NCBI GenBank assembly: GCA_002480645.1
Contig: DLCN01000019.1
Location: forward strand, 238,145-302,144
Source of the DNA: Balneolaceae bacterium UBA7797
Lineage (GTDB): Bacteria > Bacteroidota > Rhodothermia > Balneolales > Balneolaceae
Direction of reading: 5' to 3'
DNA length: 64,000 nucleotides
Positions 34,586 through 43,305 of the stretch are shown one piece after another. A model generated the notes under the pieces. The model did no database searches and had not been told where the DNA came from. It saw nothing but the letters and a program-made list of their open reading frames with translations. Each line of letters begins with the position of its first letter. The first letter of the stretch is position 1. Made by a program: the position numbers and the translations under genes.

Positions 34586-36289
34586 TTAGGATAAATGAAT
34601 ATCCTTCAACCGCATTTGTAAAGTACGCCGTCCGTTCCAGTAGTTCTCTTCCAGCACATAGGCAATATTAAAGGGCTGCCCATTGCGTACTGAGGGTAGA
34701 AATTCATGCATATTAAAGCCGATCGCATCAAAAACTCCGGAACCATTCTGCCGTAGCTTCATTTTTAAATGCCCGTTCCCAACCACTGTCGGAATCCCCA
34801 CAACCTTTACGCCTTCCGTTACAAAGATCGGACGTAGATTGGCCGGGCCAAATGGCTTGAACTGTGCCAGTAGCTTCCAGAACTTCATGTCTATTTCTTT
34901 GAAGTCGAGCCTGGTGTCTATTGAAAGTTCAGGTTCAAATTTGGTACCTGACAATACATGATAGGCGATCTTGTTGATCCGACGCCGGAACTCCGACAAA
35001 TTGGATTCCTGCAAAGTTAGTCCGGCGGCAAATTCATGGCCACCAAATTGTTCCAGAAGGTCTTCACATTCCTTCATGGCATCATAGATATTAAAGCCTT
35101 TAATACTTCGTGCCGAACCTTTGATCTTACCATCTACATTACTGAGCATGATCGCAGGACGATGAAACAGATCAACCAGCCGGGAAGCTACAATTCCGAT
35201 CACCCCAAGGTGCCAGTCCGGCTTATAAAGCACCAGCGTTGAGATGTCCTCCATATCCAATTCTTCATCGATCTGGGCAAGGGCTTCATCCATGGTAGTG
35301 GAGTCCTTATCACGCCGTTTCAGGTTGATGGATTCCAGTTCAAGAGCTAGTGCCCGACCTTCTTCATAACTTTCCGCGATCATCAGCTCTACAGCCGTTG
35401 TAGCATCCCCCATTCGTCCCGCAGCGTTAATTCGCGGACCAATGGAAAAGACGATCTTTGAAGTGGTGATGTCATCCACCGGCATCTTGATCAGTTCAAG
35501 CAAGGCTTTGATTCCCAGGCGCGGTGATGTTTTCAATGATTGAAGTCCGGCCTTCATCATGATTCGATTCTCATCAATGATAGGAACAATATCAGAAGCA
35601 ATAGATATAGCCACCAGATCCAGATATTTGTAGGCGATGGTATTAGGCAATCCCAGCTTTTTTAGCGTACCCTGTATGAGTTTAAAACCAACACCGGCAC
35701 CGGAGAGGCCGTCAAACGGATAATCACAATCCGGCCGTTTGGGATCCAGTACAGCTACAGCCTCGGGAATAGCATCTCCAACGGTATGGTGATCACAAAT
35801 GATAAGATCCATACCCCGTTCAGTGATCTGTTTTGCTTCTTCAATAGCCGTAATACCACAATCTACCGATACTATGAGATCTGCCTCGATCTCTGCGGCA
35901 TACTGAATACCTTCAGGATTGATCCCGTAGCCTTCTTTAAATCGATGAGGTATATAATATTCGGCATCAACACCGAATTCTTTTAAAAATGTGTACACGC
36001 AAGCCGTAGCTGTAGTACCGTCGACGTCGTAGTCGCCGTACACAAGTACTTTTTCACTCTTACGGATAGCCAGAGCCAAACGCTCCGCTCCTTCCGCCAT
36101 ATCCTTCATTAAGAAGGGATCGTAAAGAAGATCTATCGTAGGTCTGAAAAAAGTCTTTGCATCATCATACGTTTCTATTCCACGGATAGCCAGCAAACGG
36201 GCTATCTTTTCCGGAACGCCGAGCGAGTGCTCTAATGCGGGCACACGATCTTCCTGTTCCGGCTGTGCGTACACCCAGCGGAATGACAT
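34586..36289 (-). CDS. recJ: Single-stranded-DNA-specific exonuclease RecJ
   Basis: A 567-residue DHH-family nuclease of normal RecJ length. VLVYGDYDVDGTTATACVYT (about 80-99) is motif I, VDCGITAIEEAKQ and ICDHHTVGDAIPEAVAVLDP give the DHH motif III, and GLSGAGVGFKL lies before the DHHA1 part (GSARSIKGFNIYDAM, FGGHEFAAGLTL). The C-terminal OB-like domain ends at LQMRLKDIHLS. RecJ degrades single-stranded DNA 5'-3' with Mn2+ or Mg2+ in recombination and mismatch repair, working with RecQ and RecFOR. Single gene; its stop lies close to the tRNA-Phe promoter. Confidence 0.97.
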   Translation of the reverse strand: MSFRWVYAQPEQEDRVPALEHSLGVPEKIARLLAIRGIETYDDAKTFFRPTIDLLYDPFLMKDMAEGAERLALAIRKSEKVLVYGDYDVDGTTATACVYTFLKEFGVDAEYYIPHRFKEGYGINPEGIQYAAEIEADLIVSVDCGITAIEEAKQITERGMDLIICDHHTVGDAIPEAVAVLDPKRPDCDYPFDGLSGAGVGFKLIQGTLKKLGLPNTIAYKYLDLVAISIASDIVPIIDENRIMMKAGLQSLKTSPRLGIKALLELIKMPVDDITTSKIVFSIGPRINAAGRMGDATTAVELMIAESYEEGRALALELESINLKRRDKDSTTMDEALAQIDEELDMEDISTLVLYKPDWHLGVIGIVASRLVDLFHRPAIMLSNVDGKIKGSARSIKGFNIYDAMKECEDLLEQFGGHEFAAGLTLQESNLSEFRRRINKIAYHVLSGTKFEPELSIDTRLDFKEIDMKFWKLLAQFKPFGPANLRPIFVTEGVKVVGIPTVVGNGHLKMKLRQNGSGVFDAIGFNMHEFLPSVRNGQPFNIAYVLEENYWNGRRTLQMRLKDIHLS

Positions 36290-36533
36290 GGTTGTTTAAT
36301 CCTTTTCTTTTATTTTTATACATAAAAGGCTATCCGGCGGCCAAACCGTAACGCCAAAGTGCGTACACTTTCTATTAGTTTATAAAATACAATTTTGTAT
36401 CAAAAATTCACTTAAAATCGGCATGGATACTCTTTTTTATTTCCTCCATGATTTTCAGCAATAACCTGAACTTAATAACGCTTCTTTTTGCGGCTTTTAT
36501 AAAATGAAACTCAGGTTTTGCCAAAAATAGCTT

Positions 36534-36541
36534 TATCTTTG
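36534..36541 (+). promoter_or_regulatory. Candidate -7 element (TATCTTTG) for the amino-acid dehydrogenase
   Basis: TATCTTTG fits TAnnTTTG, about 85 bases before the ATG at 36627, which would leave a leader of some 80 bases. A TTTG 13 bases upstream is too close for the usual spacing. The remaining 337-base gap after recJ shows nothing else. Confidence 0.4.
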
Positions 36542-36626
36542 AGTAAGCAGTCTACCTAACATATTTTCGGCTGTTTTGATTCAAACTATAGATGGACTGG
36601 AAGCGTTTCCAAATAAATAGAGTTTT

Positions 36627-37739
36627 ATGTCAGTTATCACCTCAGGCACCGGGCAAAAAAATAGGCTGTCCGACGATTCGCCGATCTTCAATACTTTAAC
36701 AGAACTGGGTCATGAGCAGGTAGTTATATGTTCAGATCCTGAAGTGGGCCTCAAAGCCATTATTGCCATTCACGATACCACACTCGGACCTTCTCTGGGT
36801 GGAACCCGGATGTGGATGTATAACAATGAACAGGAAGCCTTGCGCGATGTATTACGCCTTTCGCGAGGTATGACCTATAAAGCCGCAATATCCGGATTGA
36901 ATCTGGGTGGAGGTAAAGCGGTGATCATCGGGGATTCCCGCACAGATAAGACCGAAGCCCTGTTCCGGTCATTCGGACGATTTGTTGACGGTCTGGCGGG
37001 ACGCTACATCACCGCCGAAGATGTGGGAATGGAGGTTCAGAATATGGAATGGATATTGAAAGAGACCACACATGTGACCGGTATTCCGGAGTCGATGGGC
37101 GGTAGCGGGGATCCTTCTCCTTTTACAGGATATGGGGTTTACATGGGCGCGAAAGCCAGTGCTAAGAAAGCGTACGGTTCAGATTCCCTGGAAGGGAAGC
37201 GGATCGCACTTCAAGGTGCAGGCCATGTTGCTTCTTACTTTGCTGAACATGCCCGAAAAGAAGGTGCCGAACTTTTCATTTCCGATATTTATACAGAGAA
37301 AGCAGAATCACTGGCTGCAAAAGTCGGCGGAACCGTGGTTCCTGCAGAAGACATTTACGGGCTGGATGTAGATATCTTTACGCCTTGCGCATTAGGTGGC
37401 GTGGTAAATGATGAAACGATCGATATTTTTAACTGTGATATCATTGCCGGTGGAGCAAATAACATTCTCGATGATGAAGAGGTACATGGCAAACAACTGA
37501 TGGATAAAGGAATTATCTATGCCCCGGATTATGCCATCAATGCAGGTGGAATCATCAATATTTCGGTAGAGCTCTCAGAAAACGGGTATGATCCGGCGAT
37601 CGCAAAAGAAAAAACAGCGGTTATATACGACACTACTCTGAAGGTACTTAACTATGCCGAGGAGAACGGGATCCCAACTTTTAAAGCAGCTAACCTGTTG
37701 GCTGAACAACGTATTGCCGACGCTAAAGCCGGTAAATGA
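36627..37739 (+). CDS. Glu/Leu/Phe/Val dehydrogenase family, leucine-dehydrogenase-like
   Basis: A 370-residue enzyme. The catalytic segment LGPSLGGTRMWMYNN, then LRLSRGMTYKAAISGLNLGGGKAVIIG, holds the substrate-binding Lys and active-site Lys of leucine and phenylalanine dehydrogenases. The NAD-binding part starts at GKRIALQGAGHVASYFAEHA, and IAGGANNIL and YAPDYAINAGGIINISVEL are family-typical. It interconverts branched-chain amino acids and 2-oxo acids with NAD, releasing ammonia, and may supply branched 2-oxo acids for fatty acids. Length fits LeuDH better than GluDH. A strong terminator follows. Confidence 0.93.
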   Translation: MSVITSGTGQKNRLSDDSPIFNTLTELGHEQVVICSDPEVGLKAIIAIHDTTLGPSLGGTRMWMYNNEQEALRDVLRLSRGMTYKAAISGLNLGGGKAVIIGDSRTDKTEALFRSFGRFVDGLAGRYITAEDVGMEVQNMEWILKETTHVTGIPESMGGSGDPSPFTGYGVYMGAKASAKKAYGSDSLEGKRIALQGAGHVASYFAEHARKEGAELFISDIYTEKAESLAAKVGGTVVPAEDIYGLDVDIFTPCALGGVVNDETIDIFNCDIIAGGANNILDDEEVHGKQLMDKGIIYAPDYAINAGGIINISVELSENGYDPAIAKEKTAVIYDTTLKVLNYAEENGIPTFKAANLLAEQRIADAKAGK

Positions 37740-37763
37740 TCATCTTACCCCATTGTTGATTTA

Positions 37764-37794
37764 AAAAGCTCCGGTTTTTGACCGGGGCTTTTTT
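37764..37794 (+). terminator. Rho-independent terminator of the amino-acid dehydrogenase gene
   Basis: AAGCTCCGGT and ACCGGGGCTT pair (one G-U) around a TTTTG loop, followed by a run of six T on the plus strand, 26 bases after the stop codon. Confidence 0.9.
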
Positions 37795-37870
37795 GTTTAG
37801 CCCCACCTTTTTACACTCCGGTTACCCCACTGATTTCTACATTCAACAGAAGATTTACAACTTTTACAAT

Positions 37871-37888
37871 TAGTTTAATGTTAAACTA
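37871..37888. promoter_or_regulatory. 18-bp perfect palindrome in front of the SDR gene
   Basis: TAGTTTAA and TTAAACTA flank a TG centre. It lies about 190 bases before the SDR start, in a 338-base gap that otherwise shows the terminator, a C-rich stretch (37939-37945) and a pair GTAAAC/GTTTAC further on. Operator-like, but no regulator gene is nearby. Confidence 0.35.
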
Positions 37889-38077
37889 TTTGTGTCTGAT
37901 CCCTTAACTTATTGTGCCTCAGCCTATTTCCTCTCTGCCCCCCCTTACCTCTTATTAAAACCCCGAATACGAATGTACGGGCACAAGCATCCTGTTTTAT
38001 AGTAAACATTAGTAGAGATCAGTTTACACTGATTCAAATAGTATTAATGAAATTGTTAATTAAATAAAGGTTTGAAT

Positions 38078-38869
38078 ATGAATTATTTAGAGAATAAAGT
38101 AGTCGTAATTACGGGAGCAGCAATGGGATTAGGCTATGCCACCGCACTTGAAGCTGCAGAAAAAGGGGCCAAACTATCCCTCGTTGATTATAATGAAGAA
38201 AAGCTGAATGAAGCAGCAACTAATATCAGTGAGAAGTTTCCGGATACGGAGATCCTCACAGTTATTGCTGATGTATCCAATGAGGAAGCAGTAAAGAATT
38301 ATGTAGATAAGACCGTGGAAAAATTCGGAACCATTGATGGGTTCTACAACAATGCCGGAATTGAGGGGAAACAAGCACACCTGCATGAGTATGATGTGGA
38401 CGTATTTAAAAAAGTGATCGACATCAATCTGATGGGCGTGTATTACGGTATGCGATATGTGATTCCCGTAATGAAAGAACATGGTGGTGGTAAGATCGTA
38501 AATGTGGCTTCGGTTGGTGGTATTCGTGGGGTTATGAATCAAACTCCATATGTTGGTGCCAAGCATGCTGTTTCCGGTATGACCAAAAACGCGGCATTGG
38601 AATATGCACAGGAAGGGATCATGACCAATGCGATAGCGCCGGGTGCTATTCTTACGCCCATGGTGACAGAATCATTCAAACAGGTTAACCCGGACGATCC
38701 GGAAAAAGCTCAGAAAGAATTCGCACAACAGAATCCCACAAAGCGATTAGGCGATCCAAAAGATGTGGCAAAACTTGTTTGCTACCTGATGAGCGAGGAA
38801 TGTAACTACGTTAACGGACAAACCATTGCTATTGATGGTGGACAGTCTAATGCATACGGAAACGTGTGA
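38078..38869 (+). CDS. Short-chain dehydrogenase/reductase (3-oxoacyl-ACP-reductase-like)
   Basis: A 263-residue classical SDR from ATG 38078, with AAAGG 8 bases before it; a TTG two codons upstream is less likely. VVVITGAAMGLGYATALEAA is the NAD(P) motif (TGxxxGxG), DYNEEKL marks a probable NAD preference (Asp), FYNNAGIEGK is the NNAG motif, and VASVGGIRGVMNQTPYVGAKHA has Ser, Tyr and Lys of the active site. IAIDGGQSNAYG closes the subunit. Many such enzymes are generic alcohol or 3-oxoacyl reductases. Single gene between palindrome and terminator. It has only distant similarity to the SDR at 17.7 kb. Confidence 0.92.
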   Translation: MNYLENKVVVITGAAMGLGYATALEAAEKGAKLSLVDYNEEKLNEAATNISEKFPDTEILTVIADVSNEEAVKNYVDKTVEKFGTIDGFYNNAGIEGKQAHLHEYDVDVFKKVIDINLMGVYYGMRYVIPVMKEHGGGKIVNVASVGGIRGVMNQTPYVGAKHAVSGMTKNAALEYAQEGIMTNAIAPGAILTPMVTESFKQVNPDDPEKAQKEFAQQNPTKRLGDPKDVAKLVCYLMSEECNYVNGQTIAIDGGQSNAYGNV

Positions 38870-38942
38870 GGATCATCGTCAGAATCTTGATTCCTTATCG
38901 GATAAGCTGATCAAAATTTCAGCTATTAATCCGTATCTTTAC

Positions 38943-38973
38943 ACCCGTTTCAGAATCCTGAAACGGGTTTTTT
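38943..38973 (+). terminator. Rho-independent terminator of the SDR gene
   Basis: A perfect 11-bp stem, ACCCGTTTCAG / CTGAAACGGGT, with loop AATC, followed by TTTTTT on the plus strand. It ends 23 bases before the hslO ATG, so hslO needs its own start signal in or after the hairpin, or read-through. Confidence 0.95.
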
Positions 38974-38995
38974 ATTTCAATCACACATCATCTCC

Positions 38996-39898
38996 ATGAA
39001 TATCGAAGAATTTCAATTTAAAGACCGCCTGATCAAGGGAATAACCGAAGATGGCAACTTTAAGATCTCGGTGATAAAAACCACCGATTTGGTAAAAGAA
39101 GCGAAAGAACGGCACGGACTCTCCTTACTTACCACCGTACTGCTGGGTAAAGCACTTACCGCCACTATGTTGCTGGCATCAGAATTAAAGAAAGAAGAGC
39201 GTATTCAATTAAGAATGGACGGTAATGGACCCGTAGGCTCAATAGTAGCTGAAGCCAATAGTCTGGGCGAAGTTCGGGGATATGTAAATAATCCCGCCGC
39301 AGAGCTGGACTACTCCAAACCGGATGTTTCCATCAGCGACGGTATTGGCCTGGGAATTTTAACCTTCACAAAAACCCTGTACAATGAAGCTGAACCCAGA
39401 ACCAGCGCCATTGAATTGGTTCGGGGTGATGTGAATTCAGATGTTGCTCAGTATCTGGCACAATCGGAGCAAATCCCTTCAGCGGTGATCCTGGATGTTG
39501 GCATATCGGAAGAAGGCGAAGTCACCGAGGCGGGAGGTATTCTGTTGCAACGGCTACCGGGCGCTCCTGAAGGTCAGATCGATATGTTACAGGAACGGCT
39601 CGGCTCATTTCCTCCGGTCGATCAACTCTTATCGGAAGGAGAATACATCGATAAGATCATGAAAATGGCCGTATCGCCCATCAAAGTAAAAGAGCTTTCG
39701 CGACAGTTGGTAGATTTCTTCTGCCGTTGCAATAAAGATCGTTTTCTGGATGCCTTAGCCATGCTTAGTTATGATGACCTGAAAGACATGGAAGGAGAAG
39801 GACAAGAAGTTGTTTGCCATTACTGTAACAACCGCGAGTTTATTTCGAAAGAGGAGATCTCAACGTTGATCACAGAAGCCAAGGCAAAACTAAACTAA
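38996..39898 (+). CDS. hslO: Redox-regulated molecular chaperone Hsp33
   Basis: A 300-residue Hsp33 homologue. The N-terminal holdase domain has LLGKALTATMLLASELKKEE and LRMDGNGPVGSIVAEANSLG. The C-terminal zinc centre has its four Cys as CRC (FFCRCNKDRF) and CHYC (VVCHYCNNREF), the normal CxC-x(n)-CxxC switch that forms disulfides on oxidation and activates the chaperone. It acts in the cytoplasm against oxidative unfolding and bleach stress. Two bases separate it from the next gene, a membrane protein, so the two are co-transcribed. Confidence 0.97.
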   Translation: MNIEEFQFKDRLIKGITEDGNFKISVIKTTDLVKEAKERHGLSLLTTVLLGKALTATMLLASELKKEERIQLRMDGNGPVGSIVAEANSLGEVRGYVNNPAAELDYSKPDVSISDGIGLGILTFTKTLYNEAEPRTSAIELVRGDVNSDVAQYLAQSEQIPSAVILDVGISEEGEVTEAGGILLQRLPGAPEGQIDMLQERLGSFPPVDQLLSEGEYIDKIMKMAVSPIKVKELSRQLVDFFCRCNKDRFLDALAMLSYDDLKDMEGEGQEVVCHYCNNREFISKEEISTLITEAKAKLN

Positions 39899-39900
39899 CT

Positions 39901-40737
39901 ATGGGCACCTTCACCGAAGATGATATCAGAGCGATAATAAAACGGGCAAGTATTCTCCAAAAAATACATGATCAATCCCCAGACTTTATATCTCAGGCTA
40001 GCGGTGATGATGATCAGGTATATGAGATCGCAGATTCTTTGGAGATCCCCCGGCGATTTGTCCGTGAAGCGCTGACAGAATTCAAAGGTGGCCCCATTCC
40101 GCATGAAGAACCTGTTTTTCTGGTAACGGATAATGCCAGCCATAAGAAGCTGCAAGCCTTTGCATCCGGTAATATAGATGGTTATTTACTGAATGAATTG
40201 AAAGGACTGCTCGAGTATCATTTTAATTCCGGCGGTTCATTTTCCCGCAAAAGAGGGGCCGTGATCTGGAAAGCCAAGCCTTCGGGTATCTCCCGTTATT
40301 TTACGCTGTCAAAATCACCGCAGCTTGAGATCCGGGAAGAAAATAATCATCTCCGTTTCACCTTAGAGCAGAATACGAAGACTTACAATAAACTGATGAT
40401 CCCCGGAATTTTTTCCTTTATTGGGTTCATCCTCACACTTACCGCCGTTATTTTCGATGAAGTGGGTAATGATCAGGGACCAACTCTGATCTTTTCTACC
40501 ATGATGCTCTCCTTCAGCATAATGAGCTACCGGTTTCTGCTCCGCAAAAGAAAGAAAGTGGAGAAGGGATTACTCGATCTCATCGAGACTATTCAACAGG
40601 TAGCAGAACGGCAATTTTTGCATAAGACGGGCAAAAGAGATTCCGGAAAAGCGCCGGAGATTATCATTACAGAAGAGGAACTATCTGATATGGATGATGT
40701 TGAATTAGGAAGAAGAAATTCAATCACAAATTCATAG
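39901..40737 (+). CDS. Two-helix membrane protein of unknown function, linked to hslO
   Basis: A 278-residue protein starting two bases after hslO. The N-terminal part has an Asp/Glu-rich helix (DDIRAIIKRASILQKIHDQS) and a short HTH-like region (DDDQVYEIADSLEIPRRFVR), followed by a mixed region. Two hydrophobic segments lie at about 165-205 (LMIPGIFSFIGFILTLTAVI and LIFSTMMLSFSIMSYRFLL), then a basic/acidic tail. The N-terminal layout resembles the helical start of proteins that sense membrane state, but I recognise no family. Co-transcription with Hsp33 suggests a stress-linked role; this is inference. Confidence 0.75.
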   Translation: MGTFTEDDIRAIIKRASILQKIHDQSPDFISQASGDDDQVYEIADSLEIPRRFVREALTEFKGGPIPHEEPVFLVTDNASHKKLQAFASGNIDGYLLNELKGLLEYHFNSGGSFSRKRGAVIWKAKPSGISRYFTLSKSPQLEIREENNHLRFTLEQNTKTYNKLMIPGIFSFIGFILTLTAVIFDEVGNDQGPTLIFSTMMLSFSIMSYRFLLRKRKKVEKGLLDLIETIQQVAERQFLHKTGKRDSGKAPEIIITEEELSDMDDVELGRRNSITNS

Positions 40738-40752
40738 AAAAACTTTCGGGTT

Positions 40753-42003
40753 ATGAAAAAGCATGTGGTGATCGTTGGAGCCGGTTTTGCCGGGATCAAC
40801 GTTGCCAAACAACTCCGTTCTACCAACTACAACATCACGATTGTAGATAAATCAAATCATCACTTGTTTCAGCCTCTGCTCTATCAGGTTGCAACAGCGG
40901 CACTTTCGCCTGGAGATATAGCCATTCCCATCCGTGCCCTTTTCACCAAACAAAAGAACATCAATGTGATGATGGGTGAAGTAACCCGGATTGATAAAGA
41001 AAAACGTGTTCTTGGTTTTGCTGATGGAGAAGAACTCAGCTTTGATTATCTGATCATGGCGCCGGGTGCTCAATACAATTATTTTGGAAACGAAAGCTGG
41101 AAAAAGCACGCACCGGGACTCAAATCTCTTAAGAACGCACTGTCAATTCGCGAGCGCATTCTTACATCTCTTGAAAAGGCAGAAAAGATCATTGATGCAG
41201 ATAAACGGAAACCTTATCTCACGTACGTTGTGATCGGTGCCGGGCCTACCGGTGTTGAAATGGCCGGTTCCATTGCTGAGATCGCTAAACGAAATATGAT
41301 GCGCGATTACCGGAATTTCAGCCCTGATGAAACCCGTATTTATCTGGTGGAAGCCATGGACAAAGTGCTGGGTGCATTTCCCGAACCCTTGCCTGACAGT
41401 GCCCGCGAAGACCTTGAAAAAATGGGCGTACAGGTACTTTTGAATTCACCCGTTAAAGATATCACCGAGTCAGGAGTTCAACTCGAAGATCAATTTATTG
41501 AGACCCCTAATGTGATCTGGGGCGCCGGGGTTTCCGCCGCACCTGTATTGAGTGAATTAAATGAAGAACAGGATAGAATCGGTCGGGTGATCGTGAACAG
41601 TGATCTTTCTATCTCTTCCGACCCGAATATCTTTGTTCTTGGTGATGCGGCTCATTTCAAAGATGATGAAGGAAACCCATTACCCGGTTTGGCTCCGGTA
41701 GCCATTCAACAGGGAAAGTACATCGGTAAACTAATCAAAGATGATGCCAGAGGGAAGGAGCGTACAGATTTCAAGTATGTGGATAAAGGGACCATGGCTA
41801 CCATCGGGCGAGCCAAAGCCGTGGCTGATATTCGTGGTTTAAAACTCACCGGTTTTCTGGCCTGGATCATGTGGGGATTCATTCACATCTTTTTCCTGAT
41901 CGGATTCCGTAATCGTTTCAGAGTATTTGCTGAGTGGATGTGGCATTATATCACCTTTAAACGGGGCGTGCGACTTATTGCCAAGAACGGGGATGAGGAG
42001 TAG
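40753..42003 (+). CDS. Type II NADH:quinone oxidoreductase (NDH-2)
   Basis: A 416-residue two-dinucleotide-binding flavoprotein. VVIVGAGFAGINVAKQLRS binds FAD, YVVIGAGPTGVEMAGSIAEI binds NADH, and LGDAAHFKDDEGNPLPGLAPVAIQQGKYIG (in parts: VLGDAAHF, PVAIQQGKYIGK) is the typical second FAD motif with the Q-site loop. HHLFQPLLYQVATAALSPGDIA is an NDH-2 signature. The C-terminal hydrophobic and basic region (WIMWGFIHIFFLIGF) holds it on the inner membrane. It moves electrons from NADH to quinone without pumping protons. It lies 15 bases after the membrane-protein gene and may share the hslO transcript. Confidence 0.95.
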   Translation: MKKHVVIVGAGFAGINVAKQLRSTNYNITIVDKSNHHLFQPLLYQVATAALSPGDIAIPIRALFTKQKNINVMMGEVTRIDKEKRVLGFADGEELSFDYLIMAPGAQYNYFGNESWKKHAPGLKSLKNALSIRERILTSLEKAEKIIDADKRKPYLTYVVIGAGPTGVEMAGSIAEIAKRNMMRDYRNFSPDETRIYLVEAMDKVLGAFPEPLPDSAREDLEKMGVQVLLNSPVKDITESGVQLEDQFIETPNVIWGAGVSAAPVLSELNEEQDRIGRVIVNSDLSISSDPNIFVLGDAAHFKDDEGNPLPGLAPVAIQQGKYIGKLIKDDARGKERTDFKYVDKGTMATIGRAKAVADIRGLKLTGFLAWIMWGFIHIFFLIGFRNRFRVFAEWMWHYITFKRGVRLIAKNGDEE

Positions 42004-42038
42004 TTCCTCAGTTTCAGAAATACCCCGGGCGCAGGTGA

Positions 42039-42476
42039 TCAAATAGAAAAACTGGTCCCGCAACCACAATTATCCACCGCATTTGGGTTGTCGAATGTAA
42101 ATCCACGGGCATCTAATCCGTCGGGATAATCAATTTCGATGCCTTCCAGATACATCAGGTGTTTGGGTGAGACGATCATTTCCACTCCGAAATTCTCAAA
42201 TACCTCATCTTCTTCAGTTCTATAATCAAGGCCTAGTTTATAGCTCAGGCCGGAACATCCACCGCCCTCAACGGCAACCCTCAGGTACAGATTCTCATCC
42301 AGACCTTCTTCCGATTTAATTCTGGCAACCTGTCGTGCCGCTCTCTCAGTCAGGCGCACCGGCTCACCGGTCCTTTCAGTTACTTCAGATACCTTTGGTT
42401 CTGATGCCTCTTCTTCGCCATCCAGATCGATCAGCGAAGCAATTACATCATCCAGATTGTCTTCTTGTGTACTCAT
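42039..42476 (-). CDS. Iron-sulfur cluster assembly protein, IscA/ErpA (A-type carrier)
   Basis: A 145-residue protein with an acidic N-terminal extension of about 40 residues and then the HesB/IscA domain. The cluster-binding Cys residues are GGGCSGLSYKL (about 94) and the C-terminal pair DNCGCGTSFSI (about 138-140), with LTERAARQVARIKSEE and EIDYPDGLDARGFTFDNPNA as further family marks. A-type carriers pass 4Fe-4S clusters to client enzymes such as LipA, whose gene is in the same leftward run. Last gene of the block; a 75-base gap follows the AlbA_2 gene. Confidence 0.93.
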   Translation of the reverse strand: MSTQEDNLDDVIASLIDLDGEEEASEPKVSEVTERTGEPVRLTERAARQVARIKSEEGLDENLYLRVAVEGGGCSGLSYKLGLDYRTEEDEVFENFGVEMIVSPKHLMYLEGIEIDYPDGLDARGFTFDNPNAVDNCGCGTSFSI

Positions 42477-42551
42477 AAACGTTCTCGTTTAAACAAACAG
42501 GTTTCCGTTAGCCGGTAACCATTAACACCCAAAATTTGATTTAAATTAAAA

Positions 42552-43253
42552 CTACGCACTTTTTTTGGAAAAAGTGTAGTGGGCCACCCCATCCTTTTCA
42601 AACAGGTCAAGCACCCCGGCACTTACCAGATTGACCAGGATCTTTGCGGCCCGGTAAGTAGTAACATTAATTAATTTCGAAAATCGTTCCACCGTGATCT
42701 CGCTGTATTCTTTCAGAAACCGAAACAGGAGTTGCTCATTCTCGCCATATTCAAAGGTAACCCCCTCTTCTTCTTCGCCCAACTTTAGCATTTCCACATA
42801 TTCATCCGATGCCAAAACACTTTCATCTTCCTGCCTGATGAAGACCTTTCTGCTTTTTTTCCCTTTTAGATATACCGGCTTCTTGGGAGCCTCCGGAACT
42901 TTAACGATCAGAATATCCCGGTTTCCGATATTCATCAATTCAATACGCAGATCAACTTCTGGAATACATACTTCTTTAGCAGCCTGATTGATCCAGAACT
43001 CTTCTTCCATGTAACTTTCCACACCCACCATTTCACCGTTATCTGCAACTCCGATCAAAATGGTGCCGCCGGTAGTGTTACAAAAGGCAGCGATCTCTTT
43101 GGCGATCTTCTCCGGGGATGCAACCCGATGCTTGAATTCCAGAAAGGAGCTCTCGCCCGTAGCAATGAGGTTCTTAAGGTCGTACCGACTCATAGAGGAA
43201 ACCTCTACAGAACCTGAGTACTGTAAGTAGAAATCGAGTTCTTCTTTTTTCAT
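42552..43253 (-). CDS. AlbA_2/Schlafen-type putative DNA-binding protein
   Basis: A 233-residue protein. About residues 30-135 form an AlbA_2 domain: SSFLEFKHRVASPEKIAKEI, AFCNTTGGTILIGVADNGEM, EVDLRIELMNIGNRDILIVK and PVYLKGKKSRKVFIRQEDES, the core of Schlafen AlbA_2 ATP/nucleic-acid-binding modules. The C-terminal 70 residues look like a winged helix (LFRFLKEYSEITVERFSKLI). This pairing is common in small transcriptional regulators. It is placed between gpsA and the A-type carrier gene, both on this strand, suggesting it is part of the operon. Target unknown. Confidence 0.85.
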   Translation of the reverse strand: MKKEELDFYLQYSGSVEVSSMSRYDLKNLIATGESSFLEFKHRVASPEKIAKEIAAFCNTTGGTILIGVADNGEMVGVESYMEEEFWINQAAKEVCIPEVDLRIELMNIGNRDILIVKVPEAPKKPVYLKGKKSRKVFIRQEDESVLASDEYVEMLKLGEEEEGVTFEYGENEQLLFRFLKEYSEITVERFSKLINVTTYRAAKILVNLVSAGVLDLFEKDGVAHYTFSKKSA

Positions 43254-43305
43254 GGTTCAAGGACCGACCTGTCCTGCGCGGATTGATTTACGCGGTATAG
43301 CCGGT

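Noticed and set aside
37980..38050. GTAAAC/GTTTAC pair as an operator
   Set aside because: Arms are short and 20 bases apart; chance is likely in AT-rich sequence.
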